64,000 nucleotides of DNA from Deltaproteobacteria bacterium (GCA_020846435.1 JADLDY010000018.1:1-64000), one strand, 5' to 3'. Positions 17,044-25,745 are shown, counted from the stretch's first letter. Translations and numbers: made by a program. The notes: a model not told the origin generated them from the letters alone.

Positions 17044-18134
17044 CAGGCTATCCTCCTGTATTTATACCATGCCGCGCATGTCCCTTCGGAAGAGACCATG
17101 CACGGGCCTATCGGAAACTCAGGCGTGCAGGCCTTCGCGAAGAGGGGGCATTTGTCCGGCGTTATGAGCCCTTTCAAGACTGAGCCGCACTGGCAGCCCT
17201 TTGGCTCGGCGTCTACTCCCTTTGGCATCGAGAACCTTTTTTCAGCGTCGAATTCCGAATAAGTCTGCCTGAAAGACAGGCCTGAGCCCGGGATATTGCC
17301 TATGCCGCGCCAGAGGCTGTCCGATGGCTCGAATACCTCATTGATGACCTCTTGCGCCCTTGTGTTGCCTTCCCATGTGACGACCCTGTCATATTCTATC
17401 TCTATGGCGCACCTGTCCTCCTCGAACTGCCTGATGAGCATGTATATGCCGAGGAGGGCGTCGATCGGCTCGAAACCCGCCACTACGCAGGGCGACTTGT
17501 AATCCTCTGCGAGAAAGCCGTAGGCCCTCGCGCCGATTATGGCGGTAACGTGTCCAGGAGCGATGAAGCCGTCTATCTTTATTTCGCCGCTGTCCAAGAG
17601 GGCCTTCATGGCCGGAGGGGTGAGCTTGTGCAATGACAGGGCTGAAAAATTTCTTAGGCCGGCTTCTTTCGCGCCAAGCATGGTCGCCGCGACAGTCGGA
17701 GAGGTTGTCTCGAAACCCACGGCAAAGAGCACGACCTCTTTGTCAGGGTTATTTCTCGCTATCTCGATCGAGTCGAGCGGAGAGTACACGACCCGTATGT
17801 CAGCACCCCGGGCCTTCTCCTCCTGCAAAGACGAGTCTGTCCCCGGCACCTTCATCATGTCGCCGAAGGTCGCGATGATGGCGTCCTTCCTCGTCCGGCT
17901 GAACTCGATTATGCGGTTTACATCCGTTGCCGAGGTCACGCACACCGGGCACCCAGGCCCTGATATGAGCCTTATGTTCTCGGGGAGCGCTTCCCTTATG
18001 CCGTACTTTGAGATGGAGTGGGTGTGCGTGCCGCATATCTCCATTATGTTGACTTCTTTCCGGGAGAGAGAGCGAATTTTTTTGATGATGGCCTGAGCCG
18101 CCTCTTTTTGCCTGAACTCGTCTATGTACTTCAT
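17043..18134 (-). CDS. hypD: Hydrogenase maturation factor HypD
   Basis: This 363-residue iron-sulfur protein is the scaffold on which the Fe(CN)2CO group is built together with HypC. The CGTHTHSISKYGIR motif, the GPGCPVC cysteines and the FAVGFETTSP segment are present, as are C-terminal cysteines that bind the [4Fe-4S] cluster. Length is standard. It overlaps hypC by four bases and abuts hypE. Confidence 0.97.
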   Translation of the reverse strand: MKYIDEFRQKEAAQAIIKKIRSLSRKEVNIMEICGTHTHSISKYGIREALPENIRLISGPGCPVCVTSATDVNRIIEFSRTRKDAIIATFGDMMKVPGTDSSLQEEKARGADIRVVYSPLDSIEIARNNPDKEVVLFAVGFETTSPTVAATMLGAKEAGLRNFSALSLHKLTPPAMKALLDSGEIKIDGFIAPGHVTAIIGARAYGFLAEDYKSPCVVAGFEPIDALLGIYMLIRQFEEDRCAIEIEYDRVVTWEGNTRAQEVINEVFEPSDSLWRGIGNIPGSGLSFRQTYSEFDAEKRFSMPKGVDAEPKGCQCGSVLKGLITPDKCPLFAKACTPEFPIGPCMVSSEGTCAAWYKYRRIA

Positions 18135-18346
18135 CTTTCGAAAGTCTCCCTTATGAGCCGCAAGGTCTCTTCAGCCCTTTTAGTGTCGACCTTCTCAATG
18201 GCAAATCCGGCGTGGATTATGACATAGTCGCCTATGGCCGCTTTTTCCATGAGCCTCAGGGACGCGTCTTTCTTGGTCCCCGCGACATCAACCGTCGCGG
18301 TATCTCCTTTTATCCCTACTATCAAACCGGGTATTCCAAGGCACAT
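18131..18346 (-). CDS. hypC: Hydrogenase maturation chaperone HypC
   Basis: This 71-residue member of the HypC/HybG family has the essential N-terminal MCLGIPG, whose cysteine 2 carries the iron group and contacts the hydrogenase large subunit. It overlaps hypD by four bases and hypF by one base, so all are translated together. Confidence 0.97.
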   Translation of the reverse strand: MCLGIPGLIVGIKGDTATVDVAGTKKDASLRLMEKAAIGDYVIIHAGFAIEKVDTKRAEETLRLIRETFER

Positions 18347-20649
18347 TATCTGTCTCCTTTTACCCTCTCCCAGGCAACTGTTGCCTGGCCGAGGGATACG
18401 CCGCCGTCGTTCGACGGGATTTTTTCGTTCATGAAGACTTTGAAGCCTGCCTTCTCAAGAGCCTCTGCAGTGAGCTTTGAAAGGAGGCTGTTCTGGAAGA
18501 CCCCGCCTGTCAGTACGATGTCGCTTATTCCAGAGCTCTCCCTGAGCATGCGGGCTACCTGGAGCGTCATTCGGGCGACAGAGTTATGGAACCTCGCGGC
18601 CATCCGCTCTTTCGATACGCCGGAGTCCATGTCCTTGACCAGGGCTCTTATGAGAGGGGCCGGGTCTATGCGCACAGGCTCTGAATTGGTGAAGCCGAAG
18701 GGATAGCAGAGAGTCTCGTCCCTGTCGGCTATTGATTCGAGCTCTATTGCCGCTTGAGCTTCAAAGGTTATCTCGTCTCTTACGCCGATGATCGAAGCCA
18801 CGGCGTCAAAGAGCCTGCCCATGCTCGAGGTGTACGGCGAGTTAACGCCCTTTATTATCATATCCTCGATGATATCGGCTTTTTTCCCCATCCTGTGCTT
18901 GATCTCTTTGAAAGAGCCTGACGCTCTTGCTGCCAACAGGTGCGAGAGAGCCATGCGCCAGGGCTCTGTTGCGGCGGCATCTCCCCCCGGAAGCCTCACA
19001 TATTCAAGGTGGGCGGCCCTCTTGAAGTCCCGCCTCCCGGCGATGAGGAACTCTCCTCCCCAGATATGGCCGTCAGTGCCGAGCCCCGTGCCGTCGAACG
19101 AGACGCCTATTACTTCGTTCTTCAGTCCGTGTTCTGCCATGACCCCGGCTACATGGGCGTGGTGGTGTTGGACTGGGATGACACGGCTGGCTGGTATGCC
19201 GTTTTCTTTCGCGTACTCCAGGGCGAAAATGGTGCTGAGGTAATCCGGGTGCAGGTCGTGGGCTACTATCTTAGGGACGGCGCGGAAGGTATTCTTCAGG
19301 TTCCTCAAGGTCTCCCTGTAGAATTCCATCGCCTCGAAATTTTCGAGGTCGCCTATGTGCTGGCTCACGATGGCGTTCGTCCCTTTTGTTATGCAGAAGG
19401 TGTTCTTCAAAAGGGCGCCTGCGGCGAATACCTCTTCCATATCTTCGTTAAGGGGTATCACATCCGGGACAAAGCCTCTTGAGCGCCGGATAAGCCTCCG
19501 TGAGCTTTTGTCGACCCTCACTATGGAGTCGTCGACGCGCATGTATATCTCCCTGTCATGGAGGAGGAAAAAGCCGGCGATGGGTGAGAGTTTTTTTATT
19601 GCCTCGTCGTTGTCGACGACTATAGGTTCGTCGCTCAAGTTGCCGCTCGTCATGACGAGCGCGTTGAATGTCCCATTAGGATAAAAGAGGAGGCGGTGCA
19701 GTGGTGTGTATGGGAGCATGACGCCGAGGCGTCTGTTGCCTGGCGCTACATCGCTGTCGATCATTTGCTGGTTTTTTTTCTTTTCGAGGAGGACTATCGG
19801 TCTTTGTCTTTCGAGCAGGGCTTTTTCCTCTTCAGGAGAAACCTCGCAGAAGGCGCGGATTGAGTCAATGTCAGGGACCATGATGGCGAACGGTTTGTTT
19901 GAGCAGAGCCCTTTTTTGATGGTACGCCTCTTTTTTTCCCTGAGGTTTTTGATTGCTCCGCCGTTTTGCGCGTCGCAGGCGAGGTGGAAGCCGCCGAGCC
20001 CTTTTATGGCAAGTATGTGTCCGTCTTTCAGGAGCTTTTGCGCGGCGTTTATCGCGTCGATGTTCGCCCCGGCTTCAGGATTTCCATGGAGCCACACTTT
20101 CGGCCCGCATACTGCGCAGGCGTTGGGCTGGGCGTGAAAGCGCCTGTTTGACGGGTCATGGTACTCGTCTTCGCACTCAAGGCACATCTTGAAGGGCGCC
20201 ATTGTCGTCTTGGGCCTGTCGTAGGGTATGTCTTTTACTATGGAGTATCTCGGGCCGCAGTTCGTGCAGTTCGTGAACGGGTAGAGATGGCGCCTGTCGG
20301 ACGGGTCGAGCGTTTCCTTGAGGCAGTCTTCGCATGCGGCTACATCAGGGGAGATGAGGACGGATTTGCCGTCCACGCTCATTGAGTCGCGTATGGCAAA
20401 GCCTGTGAAGCCGCCGTTGGAAGCGGCCTTCTCGACTGTGATCGTCTCTATCCTCGAAAGCGGCGGTGCGGTTTTTTTTATATCGCCGAGAAAAGCTGGC
20501 GAAGCTTCCCCTTCTACTTCTATGAGGACGCCTTCCGAGTCGTTCAGGCACCAGCCCTTCAGGCCGTATTTTACGGCGAGGTTGTAGACGAACGGCCGGA
20601 AGCCGACGCCCTGGACTATGCCGGTTATGCGTATGCGGGTATTACTCAT
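18346..20649 (-). CDS. hypF: Carbamoyltransferase HypF
   Basis: HypF makes the carbamoyl group for the cyanide ligands from carbamoyl phosphate and ATP and passes it to HypE. In its 767 residues the order is an N-terminal acylphosphatase domain (GIVQGVGFRPFVYN), a zinc-finger region with CxxC pairs (CEDCL, CTNCG, CLECE, CAVCG), a YrdC-like domain and a Kae1-like C-terminal domain (HHHAHVAGVM; SFDGTGLGTDG). All parts are complete. A 121-base repeat lies between this gene and hypB, the only break in the operon. Confidence 0.97.
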   Translation of the reverse strand: MSNTRIRITGIVQGVGFRPFVYNLAVKYGLKGWCLNDSEGVLIEVEGEASPAFLGDIKKTAPPLSRIETITVEKAASNGGFTGFAIRDSMSVDGKSVLISPDVAACEDCLKETLDPSDRRHLYPFTNCTNCGPRYSIVKDIPYDRPKTTMAPFKMCLECEDEYHDPSNRRFHAQPNACAVCGPKVWLHGNPEAGANIDAINAAQKLLKDGHILAIKGLGGFHLACDAQNGGAIKNLREKKRRTIKKGLCSNKPFAIMVPDIDSIRAFCEVSPEEEKALLERQRPIVLLEKKKNQQMIDSDVAPGNRRLGVMLPYTPLHRLLFYPNGTFNALVMTSGNLSDEPIVVDNDEAIKKLSPIAGFFLLHDREIYMRVDDSIVRVDKSSRRLIRRSRGFVPDVIPLNEDMEEVFAAGALLKNTFCITKGTNAIVSQHIGDLENFEAMEFYRETLRNLKNTFRAVPKIVAHDLHPDYLSTIFALEYAKENGIPASRVIPVQHHHAHVAGVMAEHGLKNEVIGVSFDGTGLGTDGHIWGGEFLIAGRRDFKRAAHLEYVRLPGGDAAATEPWRMALSHLLAARASGSFKEIKHRMGKKADIIEDMIIKGVNSPYTSSMGRLFDAVASIIGVRDEITFEAQAAIELESIADRDETLCYPFGFTNSEPVRIDPAPLIRALVKDMDSGVSKERMAARFHNSVARMTLQVARMLRESSGISDIVLTGGVFQNSLLSKLTAEALEKAGFKVFMNEKIPSNDGGVSLGQATVAWERVKGDR

Positions 20650-20662
20650 ATGTCTTTTTGGT

Positions 20663-20783
20663 AGGCTGCTGAAAAAGCCCCATCTGCTTTGTCGTCTTCG
20701 TCGCTTGTCATTGCGGCGTACAAAAAAGTACGCCTCACTCCTCGCTCCTTGACTCCTCGCATCTGGAACTTTTTGAGCAGCCT
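20663..20783. repeat. MITE-like repeat with 15-bp terminal inverted repeats (copy 1)
   Basis: The ends AGGCTGCTGAAAAAG and CTTTTTGAGCAGCCT are inverted repeats with one mismatch. The inside holds a short palindrome around GTACaaaaaaGTAC and a CACTCCTCGC ... GACTCCTCGCATCTGGA block shared with copy 2 at 31205-31433. It has no coding capacity and sits between hypF and hypB. Confidence 0.8.
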
Positions 20784-20790
20784 ATTTGCC

Positions 20791-21468
20791 TCATGTGTTT
20801 TTGAGCGACCTTTTAGTTATTGCGAGTTTCGCTATATAAGCCGCGAATTCCTTTACCCCGTCGCCTGTCCTGCATGAAGCCTCGAATATCTTGAGGTACG
20901 GGTTGACCTTCAGGGCGTTCTCTCTGGCCTTTCTGATGTCAAAGTCGGTATAGGGCGCGAGGTCTGTCTTGTTTATCACAAGCACTTCCGAGGCCGCGAA
21001 TATGGCCGGGTACTTCAACGGCTTGTCGTCGCCTTCGGCGGTCGACATGACGGTTATCATCGAGTCTTCTCCGAGGTCGTACTCGGCCGGGCAGACCATG
21101 TTGCCGACATTTTCTATTATGAGGAGCTTGAGGCCTTCATGCTTGAGGACCCAGGGCAGGCTGTGCTCTATGAGGTGCGCGTCCAGGTGGCAGGCCCGGC
21201 CCGTGGTTATCTGGAGGGCTGGAACGCCATGTTTTTCGACCCTTTTGGCGTCGAAGTCGCCCTCGAGGTCGCCTTCAACCACGGCGAAGCTTATTGACTG
21301 GTCTTTCAGGTGCCGTGTCATACTCTCTATGAGGGAGGTCTTGCCGGCCCCCGGCGAGCTCACGAGGTTGACGGCGTATATGCCCCTTTCCGATAGGGCT
21401 TGCCTGTTCGCGGCGGCTATCTCGTTGTTCCTCGCGAGTATCTTCTCTTCTATGAGTATCTCGTGCAT
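20791..21468 (-). CDS. hypB: Hydrogenase nickel-insertion GTPase HypB
   Basis: The 225-residue SIMIBI GTPase drives nickel insertion with HypA. The P-loop SSPGAGKTSL, the switch region VEGDLEGDFDAKR and the metal-binding GRACHLDAHLIEH are seen, along with NKTDLAPY. It lacks the N-terminal CxxCGC high-affinity site and the histidine-rich stretch found in some homologues, so it is the core GTPase form. It touches hypA in a one-base overlap. Confidence 0.96.
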   Translation of the reverse strand: MHEILIEEKILARNNEIAAANRQALSERGIYAVNLVSSPGAGKTSLIESMTRHLKDQSISFAVVEGDLEGDFDAKRVEKHGVPALQITTGRACHLDAHLIEHSLPWVLKHEGLKLLIIENVGNMVCPAEYDLGEDSMITVMSTAEGDDKPLKYPAIFAASEVLVINKTDLAPYTDFDIRKARENALKVNPYLKIFEASCRTGDGVKEFAAYIAKLAITKRSLKNT

Positions 21469-21809
21469 CAGTCGCCTTCCATTGAGATTATGTCGAGCTC
21501 ATCTCCTGAGACCCTGTCGATATTCGTCGAGCCGCATTTGGGGCAGCAATTGTCAAAGGCCGTTATCCTGAACTCGCCAGCGCATTCGCGGCATCTGCCG
21601 CCAAGAGGGACTTCCTCTATTATCAGCGCCGCTCCGTCAAATTGTGTGCCTTTTATCGCGGCATCGAAGCAGAACCTCAAGACTTCAGGCTCGATTGCCG
21701 TGAGCTCGCCGACGCGGAGCGTCAGTTTTTTAAGGCTGTTCATGTTGTTGGCCGCCATTTGCCGGCCGACTATCTCGAGGATGCTCCTTGTGATGGACAT
21801 CTCGTGCAT
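21468..21809 (-). CDS. hypA: Hydrogenase nickel metallochaperone HypA
   Basis: The 113-residue protein has the nickel-binding N-terminal MHEMSI (His2) and the zinc site of two CxxC pairs (CREC and CPKC). It delivers nickel to the hydrogenase large subunit with HypB. It begins one base after the maturation protease stop. Confidence 0.96.
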   Translation of the reverse strand: MHEMSITRSILEIVGRQMAANNMNSLKKLTLRVGELTAIEPEVLRFCFDAAIKGTQFDGAALIIEEVPLGGRCRECAGEFRITAFDNCCPKCGSTNIDRVSGDELDIISMEGD

Positions 21810-21810
21810 A

Positions 21811-22311
21811 TCAGGCGGCCTTTCTCGCGGCCTTGAAGCCGAATCTTTCGAGCTCTTCCCTTATAGCCTCTGTCGCGAGAGGCAGGGCTATCTGGACTTC
21901 AGGCGTAAGCTCCATTCCTGCTGACATGTCCTTTGGGATGACGCCAATGACAGAGATCTCAGGGTCGAGGCCTTCAAACCTGGCTATGGCGAGGAGGTCT
22001 TTTAGCCCTATCTGGTGGGCGCTGGTGCGAGAGAGCGCGGGCGCGCTCTGGAGCTTTTCTTTTGGTACGCGTACGACCGAGCCTGGTGGGCCTTGCGCCC
22101 GCAGAGCGTCAACTATTACGATGTGCGTGTAGTCTTTTATGTATGAGAGGAGTCCGAGGCCGGAAGTGCCTCCGTCGAGGCAGATGACATCAGCGCCGAA
22201 GCTGTAGTCGCTCTCGAAGAGCGCGACCGTCCTTACTCCGGCCCCTTCGTCCTTCAACAGCAGGTTGCCTATTCCGAGGACAAGGGCTTTATTACGCCTT
22301 TTACGAGCCAT
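21811..22311 (-). CDS. Hydrogenase maturation protease (HyaD/HybD family)
   Basis: The 166-residue endopeptidase removes the C-terminal tail of a [NiFe] hydrogenase large subunit after nickel insertion. It shows VLGIGNLLLKDEGAGVR with the nickel-sensing acidic residue, DGGTSGLGLL and IVVDALRAQGPPG-like segments. Each protease is usually specific for one hydrogenase, yet no large-subunit gene is in the window. It is the first gene of the hyp run; no clear promoter was identified in the bases upstream. Confidence 0.9.
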   Translation of the reverse strand: MARKRRNKALVLGIGNLLLKDEGAGVRTVALFESDYSFGADVICLDGGTSGLGLLSYIKDYTHIVIVDALRAQGPPGSVVRVPKEKLQSAPALSRTSAHQIGLKDLLAIARFEGLDPEISVIGVIPKDMSAGMELTPEVQIALPLATEAIREELERFGFKAARKAA

Positions 22312-22429
22312 TCATTTGCCGGGATAAAGCGGGCCTGCAGTGTTTTTTGCGGTGGAAAAACGCTTTCTTTCCGCTCACTACAGGCTTGTAAATACTTGGA
22401 GTTCATGGGTATAATAACCCCGCGCCGCA

Positions 22430-22540
22430 TCAGGAAAGCAGATAGAGCAGGACCATTCCGGCTATGACGGCCAGGTTTACGGCCGCGCCCATGAATATCA
22501 ATATGTCAGCGGCAGCCGGCTTGCCGAATTTTTTGAGCAT
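22430..22540 (-). CDS. Possible 36-residue single-span membrane protein
   Basis: The reading frame encodes a basic start (MLKKFGKP), a hydrophobic helix (about residues 12-35) and a stop. It lies in the gap between the hydrogenase protease and the bd-like oxidase operon. The composition looks like a real membrane peptide, but no good ribosome-binding site precedes it and its start lies within the predicted promoter of the opposite strand. Confidence 0.4.
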   Translation of the reverse strand: MLKKFGKPAAADILIFMGAAVNLAVIAGMVLLYLLS

Positions 22541-22550
22541 GCTTTAAGAT
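22521..22550 (+). promoter_or_regulatory. Predicted promoter for the bd-like oxidase operon
   Basis: TTGCCG (22521-22526), 18-base spacer and TAAGAT (22545-22550) lie 34 bases before the small gene at 22585. A second candidate, TTGTAA (22386-22391) with a perfect TATAAT (22410-22415) at 18 bases, would give a leader of about 160 bases. Confidence 0.4.
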
Positions 22551-22584
22551 TAATCCATGCGTAATTTTTTGTCAAACTGAGTTC

Positions 22585-22698
22585 ATGAAGAATGCAGCCG
22601 CTTACATAATCGCCCTCGTCCTGTTCGGGGCCTTTTTCCTCCTGATGGACGTGTTTTTTTTCAACAGCCAGGGCCTTTCATTCCTTTACAGGGGCTGA
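22585..22698 (+). CDS. 37-residue membrane protein, candidate small subunit of the bd-like oxidase
   Basis: The frame encodes 37 residues with one hydrophobic helix (about residues 5-20), then MDVFFFNSQGLSF. Its stop is four bases before the GTG of the bd-type subunit, so it is almost certainly on the same transcript. Cytochrome bd oxidases of other bacteria carry short single-helix subunits (CydX, CydS), and this peptide has the right size, position and topology. It has no clear sequence match to either. Function is inferred from context only. Confidence 0.6.
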   Translation: MKNAAAYIIALVLFGAFFLLMDVFFFNSQGLSFLYRG

Positions 22699-22702
22699 CC
22701 CG

Positions 22703-24475
22703 GTGGAGCACAGGCTTAACAGGATATTGCCGTTGGCGGCTCTCGCCGCCATCCCGCTGCTTCTTATCCTCCCTCATATTTTTTCAGAATGCCACGCGCT
22801 TGCGGCCGAAGCGGCAAAGTTCGCTCCCGCCCCGGTCCTCTCATCCGGCGACTACCCGAAGGCAGGCGGGGTCAACCCGAGGCTTTTCGTATGGATGGCC
22901 GCGCAGATGCACCTGTGGTTCGCGGCCTTTGTTTTGGCCGTGCCTATTTTCGTCCTGCTACTCGAAGTCGTTGGAGTAATAAAAAAAGACAGCCGCTACG
23001 ACAAGGTCGCCTATGAGTTCCTGAGGGTCTCCCTCACGGCCTACTCTATAACCGCCATTACGGGCGGCGTTCTCCTTCTTGGCCTCGTCGTCTTTTATCC
23101 GGACCTCATGAAGTACCTCTCAGCCATATTCGGCTCGACCATGCTTTTTTACGCTCTTTTTTTCTTTGTCGAGTCAGCGGCTCTCTATGTCTACTATTAC
23201 GGCTGGAAGGCGATGCCTTCGGGAGGCCTCAAGTGGGCGCACATCGGGGTCGGCCTTTTGCTCAACGCCTCAGGCACGACCCTCATGTTCATAGCTAACG
23301 CTTGGGTCACATTCATGATGACTCCGGCCGGGGTCGATATTGCCGGGGTCTTTGACGGGAATGTCTGGCACGCGGTAAGAAACCACCTCTGGGGCCCCAT
23401 GAACCTCCACAGGTTCATCGCCAACATAGCCTACGGCGGCTCTATTGTCGCGGCTTACGCGGCCTACAGGTTCCTCGGCGTAAAAGACAGGGCTGAGAAG
23501 GCGCACTACGACTGGATGGGATATACCGCGAACCTGGTTGCCATAGGCGCTCTCCTTCCTCTGCCGTTCGCCGGGTACTGGCTTACAGCCGAGATATACG
23601 CCTACAGCCAGCAGATGGGCATAACCCTCATGGGCGGCCTTTTCGCCTGGCTTTTCATAATACAGGCGGTGATCATAGGGGCGCTCTTTCTGGCGGCCAA
23701 CTATTACCTCTGGTGCGGGCTCGGCAGGGGCGTGAACGGCGAGCGCTATTACAAATATGTGAAGTACATCGCCTTTGTCATCGCGGCTGCCTTCCTCGTC
23801 TGGTTCACGCCTCACACTCTAGTCCTTACGCCTGAAGAGGCCGCGGCCCTCGGCGGCCAGTACCACCCGCTGCTGGGCCCGCTGGGGCTCATGCCAGCCA
23901 AGAACACTGCGGTCAACATAATGCTGCTCTTCACATTCCTCTCGTTCCTTCTTTACAGGAGAGCCCACAGGACTCCGACGGTCAAGTGGGCGTCCAAAGG
24001 CAACGCTGTTGAGGCCGCGCTCTTTACCGCCGCTATAGTCAACATCGTCTGGCTCGGCGTCTATTACGGGTATTTTACCAACAGCGTCTACAAGGTCGCC
24101 TCTTCCGTACCGCAGGTCGCCACGACACTTTTCGTCATCGTCGCCTGCCTTGTTATGGAATACTTCATGCACAGGAAGGCCGAAATCTCAGAGCTCAGGT
24201 GGGGTGTCGTGCCTGACAGGAGCCAGTACGCGCTTTTCCTGATAGCGGTATCGTTCACCTGGCTCATGGGCCTCATGGGTTTTGTCCGCTCGGCCATAAG
24301 GCAGCACTGGCATGTCTATTCGGTAATGCGAGATAACTCGCCTGACGCCTTCACGCCGACGATCGCTTACGCGGCCAAGGTCGTCTCTATCGGCACCATA
24401 ATATTCATGGCGATGATCGCCTTCATATTCTGGCTGAGCCATATGGGTCAGGTAAAAGGGGCAGGGGATGAATAA
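22703..24475 (+). CDS. Cytochrome bd oxidase subunit I-like integral membrane protein
   Basis: This 590-residue protein with many membrane helices resembles CydA. A histidine in helix I (AAQMHLWFAAFVLAVP) matches the haem b595 ligand, ES in a later helix (FFVESAALY) matches the conserved glutamate, NAWVTFMMTP follows, and a histidine in NLHRFIANIAYGG matches a haem b558 ligand. It is about 70-140 residues longer than CydA. There is no CydB in the window; three cytochrome c genes follow in overlapping frames. Such bd-like proteins may move electrons between quinol and cytochrome c, or reduce oxygen. GTG start; stop overlaps the next gene by eight bases. Confidence 0.8.
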   Translation: MEHRLNRILPLAALAAIPLLLILPHIFSECHALAAEAAKFAPAPVLSSGDYPKAGGVNPRLFVWMAAQMHLWFAAFVLAVPIFVLLLEVVGVIKKDSRYDKVAYEFLRVSLTAYSITAITGGVLLLGLVVFYPDLMKYLSAIFGSTMLFYALFFFVESAALYVYYYGWKAMPSGGLKWAHIGVGLLLNASGTTLMFIANAWVTFMMTPAGVDIAGVFDGNVWHAVRNHLWGPMNLHRFIANIAYGGSIVAAYAAYRFLGVKDRAEKAHYDWMGYTANLVAIGALLPLPFAGYWLTAEIYAYSQQMGITLMGGLFAWLFIIQAVIIGALFLAANYYLWCGLGRGVNGERYYKYVKYIAFVIAAAFLVWFTPHTLVLTPEEAAALGGQYHPLLGPLGLMPAKNTAVNIMLLFTFLSFLLYRRAHRTPTVKWASKGNAVEAALFTAAIVNIVWLGVYYGYFTNSVYKVASSVPQVATTLFVIVACLVMEYFMHRKAEISELRWGVVPDRSQYALFLIAVSFTWLMGLMGFVRSAIRQHWHVYSVMRDNSPDAFTPTIAYAAKVVSIGTIIFMAMIAFIFWLSHMGQVKGAGDE

Positions 24476-25001
24476 CTTCCTGAAAGTTGCGCTATTCAGT
24501 CTTTTCATAATCGGCGTGTATACCGTTTATTCGGTCATGATCATCCCTCCCATAACGCCGGAGGAGCCGCCAAAGGAAGAGGCCGCGGCTATGCCTGTGA
24601 CGGTCGATGAGTTAGTCGCCCTTGGCGAGCAGGTCTACAACGGCAAGGGCGCCTGCGCCCTGTGCCACAGCCCGGTCGCTGGAAGGGCGCCACTTTTGGA
24701 GAAAGCCGCGGCAGTGGCCGAAGCCCGTTTAAGGGAGAAGGGCTACAATGGCAAGGCAACTGATGCCGAGGAGTACCTCTACGAATCGCTGGTAGCCCCG
24801 TCGGCCTTTGTCGTCCCTGGCTTTGGGGCCTCAGGCACGAACGACACGATAAGCCCGATGCCTGGCGTCAAGGACCCTGCAATCGGTTTGAGCGAGACGG
24901 AGATAAAGGCCGTCATAGCCTATCTCCAGCAGATAGCGGGAGTTGAGGTCACGGTCAAGCTCGACGGGGGAAACGCGATTCAGGAGGCTTCAGGCAGATG
25001 A
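24468..25001 (+). CDS. Membrane-anchored monohaem cytochrome c
   Basis: The 177-residue protein has an N-terminal membrane helix (about residues 5-24) that anchors a periplasmic domain with one haem c site, CALCH at 63-67. It is preceded by a Pro/Glu-rich linker. Methionines in the later PMPG segment could be the sixth ligand. It overlaps the bd-like gene by eight bases and the next cytochrome by four. It probably takes electrons to or from the bd-like subunit. Confidence 0.87.
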   Translation: MNNFLKVALFSLFIIGVYTVYSVMIIPPITPEEPPKEEAAAMPVTVDELVALGEQVYNGKGACALCHSPVAGRAPLLEKAAAVAEARLREKGYNGKATDAEEYLYESLVAPSAFVVPGFGASGTNDTISPMPGVKDPAIGLSETEIKAVIAYLQQIAGVEVTVKLDGGNAIQEASGR

Positions 25002-25744
25002 GGCTTTTAAAGTTTGTCCTCACATGCCTCTTCTTTTATCTGCTCCTTAAGGCGCCGGGTCTTTTTCTCGGCAAGCCTGTCCCGTCGAGCCTCATCGCGA
25101 TGTACATGTTCTTCATCGTCATAACCGTGCTGCTGGTCATGACGATAACCGATGACGGAGCTGAAAAGCTTTTCGCGCCTATACGCTCTCTCGTTGAAGA
25201 CCCCTCTAAAAAACTTATAAGGAATGTCGTCTTCGTTGTCGTGCCAATAGTCTGCGGTTACGCGGTCTATGACAGCGGCGAAAAAAAGGCCCCGCCAACG
25301 GAGTTGCGGGCCGTGCATCCGGCCCCTCCGGCAATAGTTAAGGCGTATGGAAAGACTTTTGACCTCGCGAGCATTGGGAACCCGTTCAGGAAGGCCGAAA
25401 AAGAAGACCCTGCGGCTTTCAAGGCTTTTGTAAAAGAGGGCTCTGAGGTCTACTTCAAAAACTGCTTTTTCTGCCACGGCGACAAGCTCGACGGCAAAGG
25501 CCACTACGCTCACGCCCTTGAGCTGAGGCCGCTGCCCTTCACAGGGACAGATACCATAGCCCAGCTGCAGGAGTCATATCTCTTCTGGAGGATATTGAAG
25601 GGCGGACCGGGCCTGCCGAGGGAAGGCGGGCCTTCGATATCGGCGATGCCGGCGTGGGAAAACGAGCTTACAGAGGACGAGATATGGAAGGTCATACTCT
25701 TCCTCTACGATTATACCGGTAATACTCCGAGGTCATGGAGCTGA
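24998..25744 (+). CDS. Membrane-bound monohaem cytochrome c
   Basis: The 248-residue product has three hydrophobic segments in the first 90 residues and a C-terminal cytochrome c domain with one CFFCH site at about residue 157, followed by GDKLDGKGHYA, typical of cytochrome c class I. Its C-terminus (SAMPAWENELTEDEIWKVILFLY) shows the methionine-ligand region of cytochrome c family domains. It begins in an ATGA overlap with the preceding gene. Confidence 0.87.
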   Translation: MRLLKFVLTCLFFYLLLKAPGLFLGKPVPSSLIAMYMFFIVITVLLVMTITDDGAEKLFAPIRSLVEDPSKKLIRNVVFVVVPIVCGYAVYDSGEKKAPPTELRAVHPAPPAIVKAYGKTFDLASIGNPFRKAEKEDPAAFKAFVKEGSEVYFKNCFFCHGDKLDGKGHYAHALELRPLPFTGTDTIAQLQESYLFWRILKGGPGLPREGGPSISAMPAWENELTEDEIWKVILFLYDYTGNTPRSWS

Positions 25745-25745
25745 T

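Noticed and set aside
16064-20587. Many plus-strand frames inside the hyp genes
   Set aside because: They are shadows of minus-strand genes with clear motifs, and have no ribosome-binding sites or recognisable proteins.
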